Origin: Candidatus Omnitrophota bacterium | Lineage (GTDB): Bacteria; Omnitrophota; Gorgyraeia; Zapsychrales; Zapsychraceae | Direction of reading: 5' to 3' | NCBI GenBank assembly: GCA_029568545.1 | Contig: JAKQAH010000035.1 | Coordinates: forward strand, 1 to 41,798 | Length of the DNA: 41,798 nucleotides | In this document: positions 1 through 7,130 of the stretch, in pieces | Layout: each line of letters begins with the position of its first letter | Numbering within the stretch: the first letter of the stretch is position 1 | Translations under genes and position numbers: made by a program | The notes under the pieces: model-generated | What the model saw: only the letters and a program-made list of their open reading frames with translations | The model's database searches: none | Told to the model about the DNA's origin: nothing

Positions 1-12
1 AATCGTCTCCAT
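1..12 (-). CDS. 5' end of a CDS leaving the window (only 4 codons visible)
   Basis: ATG (reverse complement of 10-12) preceded by GGGGAGGTGAAAACA, a plausible ribosome binding site. Confidence 0.3.
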
Positions 13-36
13 TGTTTTCACCTCCCCGAAACCAAT

Positions 37-354
37 TCATCTGGCCCAGCTGATCCAGCCCCACAAGGCCAAGAAAAAGTACACAACGAACAAAAACGAC
101 TGGGCGTATAAACGCTTCCGGAAATCGATCACTGCCCAGCATGCGTTCGTAAACATCCACACCAGAAACCCGGCCGGGTCTTTATTCACATTCAAGACAA
201 CGCCGAAGATAGACAGGCCCGCGAGCATCCACATCACCAGTTCCTTAAACTCTTTCGGGTCCTTGCCGAACGGCCGGTTGGCTTCAACAAGCTTGCGCCG
301 GTTGTACCAGCTCAAGTTTTTATAGATTTCTTTCCATCCCTTATTGACTCTCAT
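37..354 (-). CDS. Hypothetical small membrane protein
   Basis: ORF with two hydrophobic segments; internal start MRVNKGWKEIY preferred because the longer ORF overlaps the upstream gene heavily. Confidence 0.55.
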   Translation of the reverse strand: MRVNKGWKEIYKNLSWYNRRKLVEANRPFGKDPKEFKELVMWMLAGLSIFGVVLNVNKDPAGFLVWMFTNACWAVIDFRKRLYAQSFLFVVYFFLALWGWISWAR

Positions 355-634
355 CCGGTCTCCTTTCCTTGCTCTTCGGAACACGCTCAACAATGAAAAA
401 TTCCTCCCCGATCTTTTCGGTAGCGCATTCGGTAAAGACGCTGGCCAGAAGCGCGCCGACATCATCGGTCACATGAATGATCACGCGATGGCCGGACAAA
501 AGAAACGACCCGTCCATCTTGACCCGGGCCTTGCCGAACACTCCGCGCGCCGCGCGCATCGCCGATTCCATCTGATCCTGAATCAGTTGTTTATCGATCC
601 TTTCATCGAACTCGAACTTATAAACGAACTCCAT
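341..634 (-). CDS. Hypothetical protein (97 aa)
   Basis: ORF with AGGAGG-like sequence just upstream of ATG; codirectional with neighbours. Confidence 0.55.
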   Translation of the reverse strand: MEFVYKFEFDERIDKQLIQDQMESAMRAARGVFGKARVKMDGSFLLSGHRVIIHVTDDVGALLASVFTECATEKIGEEFFIVERVPKSKERRPDESQ

Positions 635-652
635 GCAAATCCTCCTCTCTGA

Positions 653-1186
653 TTACCTCAGATATTCCTCAAGCCCCTCTTTACGAAATGCCTCGCGGAT
701 ACGCTTAACTTCATCCTGAAGTGTTGCTCGCGGCATTTTCATGATCTCGCCAACCTTCACTTGGCTCATGCCCTCCGACAAATACCGGCATATTTGTTTC
801 TGTCTAAATGAAAGCCCTGCTGTCGCTTTTGCAATTGCATCTGGAAGATCAGCGACGGTAACCTTCTCCACGATTTTTTCTTCAACCATCAATGCCTTCT
901 CCTTTAATCCGATTAATTCTTCATCGTCATTCATGGCATCAAGCGATTCGCTCATATAAAATGTTTTCCGTTTGTACGCGCCTTTGATCCGGGCGATATC
1001 TGCCAACCTGTTCTGAATAACCCGATTCAAGAAAGTTCTTTCCTCCGCGCCTTCTCCATCGCGATACTTGCTCTTCATAAAAAACCAATGAACCAGACAT
1101 TCCTGCAAAAGATCTTCGAATCCCTCATTCCTTAAGCAATGATTTGCGCGCTGAGCGTCCCTGATAAGACAGCGAACCTCGCGCAA
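653..1186 (-). CDS. Sigma-70-like factor with C-terminal HTH, phage/mobile-element type
   Basis: N-terminal region-2-like segment (FEDLLQECLVHWFF...RTFLNRVIQNRLADIAR) and region-4-like HTH (LSFRQKQICRYLSEGMSQVKVGEIMKMPRATLQDEVKRI); true start may lie upstream. Confidence 0.6.
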   Translation of the reverse strand: MREVRCLIRDAQRANHCLRNEGFEDLLQECLVHWFFMKSKYRDGEGAEERTFLNRVIQNRLADIARIKGAYKRKTFYMSESLDAMNDDEELIGLKEKALMVEEKIVEKVTVADLPDAIAKATAGLSFRQKQICRYLSEGMSQVKVGEIMKMPRATLQDEVKRIREAFRKEGLEEYLR

Positions 1187-1285
1187 TTCCCAGTCTTCAA
1201 ATAAGCCGCGATAATTCTGACTAATAGGGACACTCCTTTGTTAGGCAGTGTCCGGAAATTAGCCTCGTTAATCCCGTTGACCACT

Positions 1286-1501
1286 TTATGGTCTCTTCGA
1301 TCGTGTAATTGGTTTGCATCCCGATAGTTCATCAGGCGTCGGCTCTCTTTTTAATATTCCGGTTAGAACGGCTTTGACGGCTTCAAGGATCTTCTTGTTC
1401 TGCATTGTCCGGGCAACACCTTCCAATGGCTTGTCCGGATAAATGACATTGAATCCCCGTTTAAACCGTTTTTCGAAATTTGAAACTTGCCTGTCGCCCA
1501 T
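1286..1501 (-). CDS. Hypothetical small protein (71 aa)
   Basis: ORF between sigma-like gene and recombinase, divergent from the recombinase. Confidence 0.4.
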   Translation of the reverse strand: MGDRQVSNFEKRFKRGFNVIYPDKPLEGVARTMQNKKILEAVKAVLTGILKREPTPDELSGCKPITRSKRP

Positions 1502-1521
1502 ATCTCCCCTCTACTTGCTAC

Positions 1522-1602
1522 ATACGAAGAAATCCGGAAACCTGCCGGAAAAAAGTTGAAAAACATAAAAAATTTCCGTCACCCTGCCGGAAATCTTCGT
1601 AT
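1522..1602. repeat. Inverted repeat ATACGAAGAAATCCGG ... CCGGAAATCTTCGTAT with internal CCTGCCGGAAA direct repeats
   Basis: Arms 1522-1537 and 1587-1602 match except for 2 central bp; CCTGCCGGAAA occurs at 1541 and 1584; lies between divergent genes. Confidence 0.65.
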
Positions 1603-1722
1603 ATAGCTAATAGGAGCAAGCGTCTGCGATCTCCGCGCAGAAAGGCTCTAAGATGTTGTTATAGCTTGACTTGTGACAGCTTCCATTATAGGGTTGGGTC
1701 GCAATGCAAAAAACGAGTTTGA

Positions 1723-3444
1723 ATGACCGGCATGACAAAAATAATTAGATCAAAAGAAAAGAAACGATTCGTGATCTACACCCGGTGCTCGACCGACGAT
1801 CAGGCGCAGGGCGATTTCACGACACTGGACGCGCAAGCGCATCACTGCAAAAACATGCTCGATGCGTTCGGCTATGAACTTGGAGAAATAGGAAAGAACG
1901 GAATAGTCAACGATGACGGCTATTCCGGAAAAGATTTGAACCGGCCGGGAATACAGCTGATCCTTGAGAACGTAAGGCAAAAGAAGAAAATTGACGGCAT
2001 AATTTTCTTCCGGCTCGACCGGCTCACGCGCAATACGCGCGACCTCTATGCCCTCATCGATTTATTCCGCGAAAAAGAAGTAGATTTTATTTCGGTAAGA
2101 GAAAACCTCGACAGCTCCACCGCGATCGGCCGCGTGGTTATAGGAATACTCGGCATCCTCTCCGCGTTCGAACGCGAGCTGACCGGCGAACGCGTGAAAG
2201 CCTCCGCGATCGCCCGCGTACGCCAAGGCAAATGGGTCGGCGGTTTCTTGGCGCACGGTTATAAACTGGAAAAAGACGGCGAACGCCTGCCAAACGGCAG
2301 ACAACCTCACAAAGTTGTTCTGGATCCGGAACTCGCGCCCAAACTCAGGATTATCTGGGAAATGGCGGCCAACAACAAATCGCTCATGGAGATCGGCCAA
2401 GAGCTGGAGCGGCAAGGCGTAAAAACCTGCCGCGGCAAAGTCTGGCGCAAACAGACATTGTCATCCGTCATCAAAAACCCTTTTTATAAAGGGTACATCC
2501 TCTACGCCAATGAACTTCACAAAGGAAATCACGAAGCGATGATCGAACCCGCGATCTGGGAGAAGGCCAATAGAATCGTCAAAGCCAAACTACCCGGCCA
2601 TGGATTCAGCAGAAGACCAAAAACATATAATTATTTATTGAGCGGACTGCTCAAGTGCGGGAAATGCGGAAGCCACCTGATATCGGCCTCCAACAAGGGG
2701 CGGGATGGAAAGAAGTTTCATTACTATATCTGCGGCAGGTCGAAACAAAAACTCGGATGCAATGAACTGGGCATCCCGGCCCCGGTCTTTGACCGGGCCC
2801 TGATCGGATACTTCCGGAAAGCCTCCCAGAACCGGGATATCATCATCAAAGGCATCGGCGATGCCATGCGCGAAGCCCAGCTCATGGCCGGGCGCATCGA
2901 CACCATGATCGCAGAAACCGAAGCCAAACTCAACGATTGCCAGCACGAAGCCAAGACCCTGCTGGATCTGGCCATGACCGGCACCGTAACGCAAGGCCCA
3001 GCTTATAAAAACAAGATGTCGGAAATAGATAACCAAATAATAATGCTCGAGGACAAGCTGACCAAACTTCGGTCACAAAAGTCGGCCAACGACATGACGG
3101 CCAACTCGGCCAATTACCTCCACGAAACCCTGCAGTTCGCCTTGGAATACCTCGACAAAGCCCCTGCGGATGCCCAGAAAAGCCTCATATTCGCCCTTAT
3201 AAAAGAGATTACGATCCATAGCGACGTAATTGACCTGCGGATGTACTTGGGCGATCCTGAACAAACCCTGCAGGCCGATATCCACGACTGCGAACACAGC
3301 CAAACCGCCGTAAAAAACAAAAACCCCGTTCCGGAATTACTCCGAAACGGGGCTGATGTTAACGATCAAGCGCTTGTTGCGCATGGTCGTCCAAAATGGC
3401 TCCCCCGCGAGGACTCGAACCTCGGACCCAGTGGTTACACTTGA
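1723..3444 (+). CDS. Large serine recombinase (resolvase domain, recombinase domain, zinc ribbon, coiled coil)
   Basis: FVIYTRCSTDDQ..., FFRLDRLTRNTRDL, SAFERELTGERVKASAIARVRQGKWVGG; zinc ribbon KCGKCGSHL...YYICGR...GCNE; start may be MTKIIRSK (1732); C-terminus runs into antisense tRNA sequence. Confidence 0.93.
   Translation: MTGMTKIIRSKEKKRFVIYTRCSTDDQAQGDFTTLDAQAHHCKNMLDAFGYELGEIGKNGIVNDDGYSGKDLNRPGIQLILENVRQKKKIDGIIFFRLDRLTRNTRDLYALIDLFREKEVDFISVRENLDSSTAIGRVVIGILGILSAFERELTGERVKASAIARVRQGKWVGGFLAHGYKLEKDGERLPNGRQPHKVVLDPELAPKLRIIWEMAANNKSLMEIGQELERQGVKTCRGKVWRKQTLSSVIKNPFYKGYILYANELHKGNHEAMIEPAIWEKANRIVKAKLPGHGFSRRPKTYNYLLSGLLKCGKCGSHLISASNKGRDGKKFHYYICGRSKQKLGCNELGIPAPVFDRALIGYFRKASQNRDIIIKGIGDAMREAQLMAGRIDTMIAETEAKLNDCQHEAKTLLDLAMTGTVTQGPAYKNKMSEIDNQIIMLEDKLTKLRSQKSANDMTANSANYLHETLQFALEYLDKAPADAQKSLIFALIKEITIHSDVIDLRMYLGDPEQTLQADIHDCEHSQTAVKNKNPVPELLRNGADVNDQALVAHGRPKWLPREDSNLGPSGYT
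3311..3352 (-). terminator. Rho-independent terminator downstream of tRNA-Asn
   Basis: Minus-strand CCCCGTTTCGG-AGTAATT-CCGGAACGGGG followed by TTTTTGTTTTTT; embedded in the 3' end of the recombinase ORF. Confidence 0.8.
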
Positions 3445-3972
3445 CCCGCTATTCCTAACGGAAGTGGACTTTCTCTTCACCGTCGGCTTAACGTTACGGT
3501 GGCAGGTGTAAAGTCTCTGCACGTTCCCTGAACACTTAGGATCAGGGCTTCGCTCAGGATTACCCGCCGGTTTCCCGGTTTGGGCTTCCCTGAATTAGCC
3601 TGCTGTTTCAACCGGCGTTTCCGCCGGAAGCTGCGTCTGAGCATGAATTTCACGATGACAATTGGCACAAACAAGAAGACATTTATCGATCTCTTCTCGT
3701 ACCTTAGTCCAACTTCGAGTATAACCTTTACTCGAAACACTGAAATCCTTTTGATCAGGATCTCGGTGATGGAACTCTAAGGCTTCGATACAGCGGTCAT
3801 AACCACAAATCTGGCATCGACCACCCTTATATTCAACTGCTTTCTGTCTCATTTTCTTACGTCTTTTATGGACAGCAGCAATTAAATATTGCCGGCGATC
3901 TTTGTATGTCCGCGTATCTTTTCTTGCCATTGCCCTCATCCATTTGCTCGTTCCGCCTTCGGCGGAACTCTC
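3438..3972 (-). mobile_element. Group I intron (resembles the IC3 tRNA-intron subgroup), 535 nt, inserted between anticodon positions 35 and 36
   Basis: 5' exon ends in U, intron ends in G; P-like AATTCAGGGAAGCC (3583-3596), Q-like AATCCTGAGCGAAGC (3547-3561), R-like GTGCAGAGACTTTACACC (3505-3522), S-like AAGAGAAAGTCC (3466-3477); P3 GCAGG/CCTGC, P4 TCAGG/CCTGA, P7 GACTTT/AAAGTC and P8 CACCGT/ACGGTG found by eye. Confidence 0.92.
3595..3939 (-). CDS. HNH endonuclease encoded within the group I intron (putative homing endonuclease)
   Basis: CQICGYDRCIEALEFHHRDPDQKDF...CLLVCANCHREIH, an HNH/zinc-finger signature; start may be the second Met. Confidence 0.88.
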   Translation of the reverse strand: MRAMARKDTRTYKDRRQYLIAAVHKRRKKMRQKAVEYKGGRCQICGYDRCIEALEFHHRDPDQKDFSVSSKGYTRSWTKVREEIDKCLLVCANCHREIHAQTQLPAETPVETAG

Positions 3973-4021
3973 ACAGCCACTTGCTCTACCAGCTGAGCTA
4001 CAGGGGATTAAAATTTCGGAG

Positions 4022-4070
4022 AAATTTTAATCCCCAGCACCCCTTCAAATAACTTGCTGGGTGCAGGGGA
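4022..4070 (-). repeat. Leader hairpin unit upstream of tRNA-Asn carrying a copy of the tRNA 5' end (TCCCCTG)
   Basis: TCCCC-T-GCACCC...GGGTGC-T-GGGGA stem; the 3' strand is also complementary to the tRNA-Asn 5' end. Confidence 0.8.
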
Positions 4071-4135
4071 ATATTCTTTTAAAATTCTCTCCAAAACAAG
4101 GGACACTATAAAGAACAGGGGAAAACGTTATATGG

Positions 4136-4163
4136 ATTATAATTAAAAATCTTCAAAAGTCAA
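4136..4163 (-). promoter_or_regulatory. sigma70-like promoter of tRNA-Asn
   Basis: TTGACT - 16 nt - TATAAT on the minus strand. Confidence 0.7.
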
Positions 4164-4184
4164 TGAATCAAATCGCCTAAATTC

Positions 4185-4787
4185 CTACTCCTTCACTTCC
4201 CTCCTCGTCATCATCGACATCCCCAGCGTCGACATGTCAGCGTACTCCAAGGACCCTCCCATCGGGATCCCCACGCTGATGCGGCTGATCTTCACCCCCA
4301 AGGGTTTTAATTCCTTGATCAGGTAAAGAGCCGTCATTTCGCCTTCATTGTCAGGATCGGTCGCGATCACGACTTCCTGGACATCCTGCTCGCGCACGCG
4401 GCGGATAAGCTGCGGGATCTTAATGTCATCGGGGCCGCACCCATCGGCGGGAGAAATGACCCCCAGCAAAACATGATAATGCCCCTTGAACGCTCCGGAG
4501 CGCTCGATGGCCAGAACATCCTTTGGATTTTCAACCACACAAACCGTCTTTTCATCCCGGCCCGTGTCGCTGCAGATCATGCAGACTTCGGTATCGCTCA
4601 AATTATTGCATATGCGGCAGAACATCAGGCCGTCCTTAAGCTCAACGATGCTTTTGGCGATCGCATTTGCCTCTTCTCTGGGATGATTGAGAAGCCAAAA
4701 GGCAATGCGTTCGGCGCTGCGCGGGCCGATGCCGGGAAGCTTGGTGAGCTTTTCGATCAAATTTTGGATTAATCTGGGATAAGCCAT
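4185..4787 (-). CDS. recR: Recombination protein RecR
   Basis: LTKLPGIGPRSAERIAFWLL, CRICNNLSDTEVCMICSD, Toprim segment VVENPKDVLAIERSGAFKGHYHVLLGVISPADGCGPDDI. Confidence 0.97.
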   Translation of the reverse strand: MAYPRLIQNLIEKLTKLPGIGPRSAERIAFWLLNHPREEANAIAKSIVELKDGLMFCRICNNLSDTEVCMICSDTGRDEKTVCVVENPKDVLAIERSGAFKGHYHVLLGVISPADGCGPDDIKIPQLIRRVREQDVQEVVIATDPDNEGEMTALYLIKELKPLGVKISRISVGIPMGGSLEYADMSTLGMSMMTRREVKE

Positions 4788-4816
4788 AACTCACTAGAGA
4801 ATCGGGGTGAGATTGA

Positions 4817-4887
4817 GTTGTGCGTTATGAGTCGGGAATGAGGCCGGATCCCAATCTCATCCTCACCCTCGCCCCATAACCCACAAC
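4817..4887. repeat. Imperfect inverted repeat between dnaX and recR
   Basis: CATAACCCACAAC (4875-4887) versus GTTGTGCGTTATG (4817-4829), 12 of 13 complementary; flanking CAATCTCA/TGAGATTG complementarity. Confidence 0.6.
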
Positions 4888-4910
4888 ACGCCCTCCCCCT
4901 AATGATTAAA

Positions 4911-6638
4911 TTACCCTTCGTGCCACCGGTTGACCACTTTCCCGTGGAAAGAATCAATGACCTCCTTGACGTTCTCCGCCTCTTCCTGGGGATTGCCGTC
5001 GGTCACGATCAAATATTTGACGATGATCGGCATTTTCAACTTCTCGGAAAACACCCGCTCAACAAATTCGATATTGCGTTTATCTTCTAACGTATCCTTT
5101 TGAAAATGGCATTCCGGAGGGAAACCGATCGTCAGGGTCTTATCGGTAAAAGTATACGGAACCCCGCTTTGCAAATACGTAGCGATCGACATGCGCTCGC
5201 GGCTGACCCCATGGGTCAGGGCATCCCACGCCTTTCTGATCTTCGGCAGGTCCAAATCCGTTTCTTCCGGCTCATCCACATGCCCAAATTCTTGAGCGGC
5301 CAATACGTCCAAATCTTCGGCATTCTTATCGGCCAGCCCCAAAGGCTCATCCTCTTCCTCATTGGGAAGATCTTTTCCGCTTTCATCCGCCTGGGGGGAA
5401 GATCCTGTAATATCCACTTGGCCCTTCTTGTCACGCAAGACACTTGCCGGGGAGAGGCCTCGCGATTTTTCATCGAAAACCCTCACCGGCTGTTCCCCGC
5501 GAGACGCCGATGGGGATTTCGCCGTTTCCCCTTGATAGGTCAATTTCGCCAAAGCGACTTCCAAGGGCATGCGTACGGATTCAATAATGCGCGCCGTTTC
5601 CTGGGCCTCGATAAAAACATCGATCGCCATCAGGATCTCTTTAAGCGTGAATTTCTTACACTGGCCAAGAAGCGTATCCTTAAGGGCATTCGGATAGTCG
5701 ATCAGCTTGCCGATCGACCTCAGCTGCTCCTCCGTCGATTGCGAGCCTATCTTCATGATCATCAAATGCCGGAAATGCTCCGTGATATCCCGGCATAACT
5801 GCCGGACGTCCTTGCCCTTATCAAGGATCTTGTCCATCACTTGAAGGCACAGCGAGCAATCTTTTTGGCCCAGCGCATCCGCGAGCTCAAACAAGAACTG
5901 CGTTTCGACAAGGCCCAGCATCGAGAAGACGTCTTGCGCGCCAATGCCCTTGTCGCTCAGGGCGCTCAACTGGTCCAGGATGCTAATGGCATCCCGGAGG
6001 CCTCCTTGGGCCGCTTTCGCGATCGCATAAAGCGCCTCCTGATCGATCTTAAGCTTCTCCTCCTTGCTGATCTGTTCCAGCGATCCGACCAGTACCTTCA
6101 TCGGAATACGCCTGAAATCATACCGCTGGCACCGGGAAATGATCGTTGCCGGGATTTTATTCGGCGCCGTTGTCGCAAAGATGAATTTCACGTGTTCCGG
6201 CGGCTCTTCCAGCGTCTTGAGAAGCGCGTTGAACGCTTCGGCCGTCAGCATATGGACTTCATCGACAATATAGATCTTATAGCGCCCGCAGGAAGGCGCG
6301 AATTTCACGTTTTCCCGTAAGGCGCGGATCTCATCGATCCCGCGATTGGACGCCCCGTCGATTTCCAGAACGTCAAAGCTCGTGCCTTTGGCGATCTCCG
6401 TGCAGGCCGGACATTTGCCGCAAGGTTTGAGCGTCGGCCCTTTTTCGCAATTTAAGGATTTGGCGAGAATGCGCGCGCAGGAGGTCTTGCCGATCCCGCG
6501 CGGGCCGCAAAACAGATAGGCTTGCGTCAGACGGTTCGATTGGATGGTTTTCTTCAGAAGATCAGTGATGTGCTCCTGCCCGACGACTTCATCGAACGTT
6601 TGCGGGCGGTATTTCCGGGCTAAGACAAGATAGGCCAT
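4911..6638 (-). CDS. dnaX: DNA polymerase III subunits gamma/tau
   Basis: LARKYRPQTFDEVVGQEHI, LFCGPRGIGKTSCARILAKSLNC, CGKCPACTEI, YIVDEVHMLTAEAFNALLKTLEEPPEHVKFIFATT. Confidence 0.97.
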   Translation of the reverse strand: MAYLVLARKYRPQTFDEVVGQEHITDLLKKTIQSNRLTQAYLFCGPRGIGKTSCARILAKSLNCEKGPTLKPCGKCPACTEIAKGTSFDVLEIDGASNRGIDEIRALRENVKFAPSCGRYKIYIVDEVHMLTAEAFNALLKTLEEPPEHVKFIFATTAPNKIPATIISRCQRYDFRRIPMKVLVGSLEQISKEEKLKIDQEALYAIAKAAQGGLRDAISILDQLSALSDKGIGAQDVFSMLGLVETQFLFELADALGQKDCSLCLQVMDKILDKGKDVRQLCRDITEHFRHLMIMKIGSQSTEEQLRSIGKLIDYPNALKDTLLGQCKKFTLKEILMAIDVFIEAQETARIIESVRMPLEVALAKLTYQGETAKSPSASRGEQPVRVFDEKSRGLSPASVLRDKKGQVDITGSSPQADESGKDLPNEEEDEPLGLADKNAEDLDVLAAQEFGHVDEPEETDLDLPKIRKAWDALTHGVSRERMSIATYLQSGVPYTFTDKTLTIGFPPECHFQKDTLEDKRNIEFVERVFSEKLKMPIIVKYLIVTDGNPQEEAENVKEVIDSFHGKVVNRWHEG

Positions 6639-6697
6639 GACGCGAATTTAAGAATTAATGGTCGGAGTAAATTTGACGCCGCTATTCTAACATAAAC

Positions 6698-6997
6698 TTA
6701 ATAAAACTCAACACTGTGATCGCAAATAAAGAAATCGCCCGCGCGCTCCAGAAACGAAAGAATGTTCTGAAAACAACTGTCCACATGGCGCTGGTCCGCA
6801 TTGATCATGGCGAACCCAAGGGTTGCCGTCTGCCACTTTTCCTGCCCGTCCAGCTCGGCGACCGAAACATTGAACTCCCGACGGATTCTGTCTTTCAGGC
6901 TTTTTAGAACAAAGCGCTTTTCTTTGAGCGACTGCGCCTGCGGGATGTGGATCGCAACGGAAAGAACGCCCAGATGTTGCGTGTATTCTTGGATCAT
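6698..6997 (-). CDS. ylxP: DUF503 / YlxP-like protein
   Basis: LSVAIHIPQAQSLKEKRFVLKSLKDRIRREFNVSVAELDGQEKWQTATLGFA. Confidence 0.88.
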   Translation of the reverse strand: MIQEYTQHLGVLSVAIHIPQAQSLKEKRFVLKSLKDRIRREFNVSVAELDGQEKWQTATLGFAMINADQRHVDSCFQNILSFLERAGDFFICDHSVEFY

Positions 6998-7130
6998 GGA
7001 AAAAGATTTGTTAAATGAATCCCCATCCGCCTCTTATAGACAGCAAGGGCATGGCTCGCGGGGCTCTTCGATCCCGTAGGTATGTATTTTATCAACATAT
7101 GCCCCAAAGAGGAAGGAATTAAAAAATATT

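Larger units (their letters stand above)
3397..4007 (-). tRNA. tRNA-Asn(GUU) split by a group I intron: exon 1 at 3973-4007, exon 2 at 3397-3437
   Basis: Spliced product TCCCCTGTAGCTCAGCTGGTAGAGCAAGTGGCTGT+TAACCACTGGGTCCGAGGTTCGAGTCCTCGCGGGGGAGCCA folds as a full cloverleaf with fully paired acceptor, anticodon and T stems; anticodon GTT, discriminator G, encoded CCA. Confidence 0.93.

Noticed and set aside
344-652. + strand ORF of 102 aa opposite the two small hypothetical genes
   Set aside because: Opposite codirectional minus-strand ORFs that have better start signals; no domain seen.
1615-1722. Promoter TTGACT...TATAGG for the recombinase
   Set aside because: Spacing is about 15 nt and the -10 is weak; not enough to call.
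2062-2415. Antisense ORFs inside the recombinase, dnaX, tex, pga and mur genes
   Set aside because: They lie opposite well-supported CDSs, carry no recognisable domain and reflect open antisense frames in coding DNA.
1-3444. Complete integrative element with direct-repeat ends at tRNA-Asn
   Set aside because: I looked for a second copy of the tRNA-Asn 3' sequence near the left side of the patch and found none; the left end may be outside the window.
3973-3979. Reading the unspliced 5' half as tRNA-His (anticodon GTG)
   Set aside because: The apparent GTG uses the first intron base; splicing gives GTT with a normal Asn loop and discriminator G.
3397-4007. Two separate degenerate tRNA fragments / pseudogenes
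   Set aside because: Joined at the predicted splice sites they form one fully paired tRNA-Asn, and group I core motifs lie between them.
4800-4910. SRP RNA (ffs) between dnaX and recR
   Set aside because: No GGTCAGGTCCGGAAGGAAGCAGCC-like core; only an inverted repeat.
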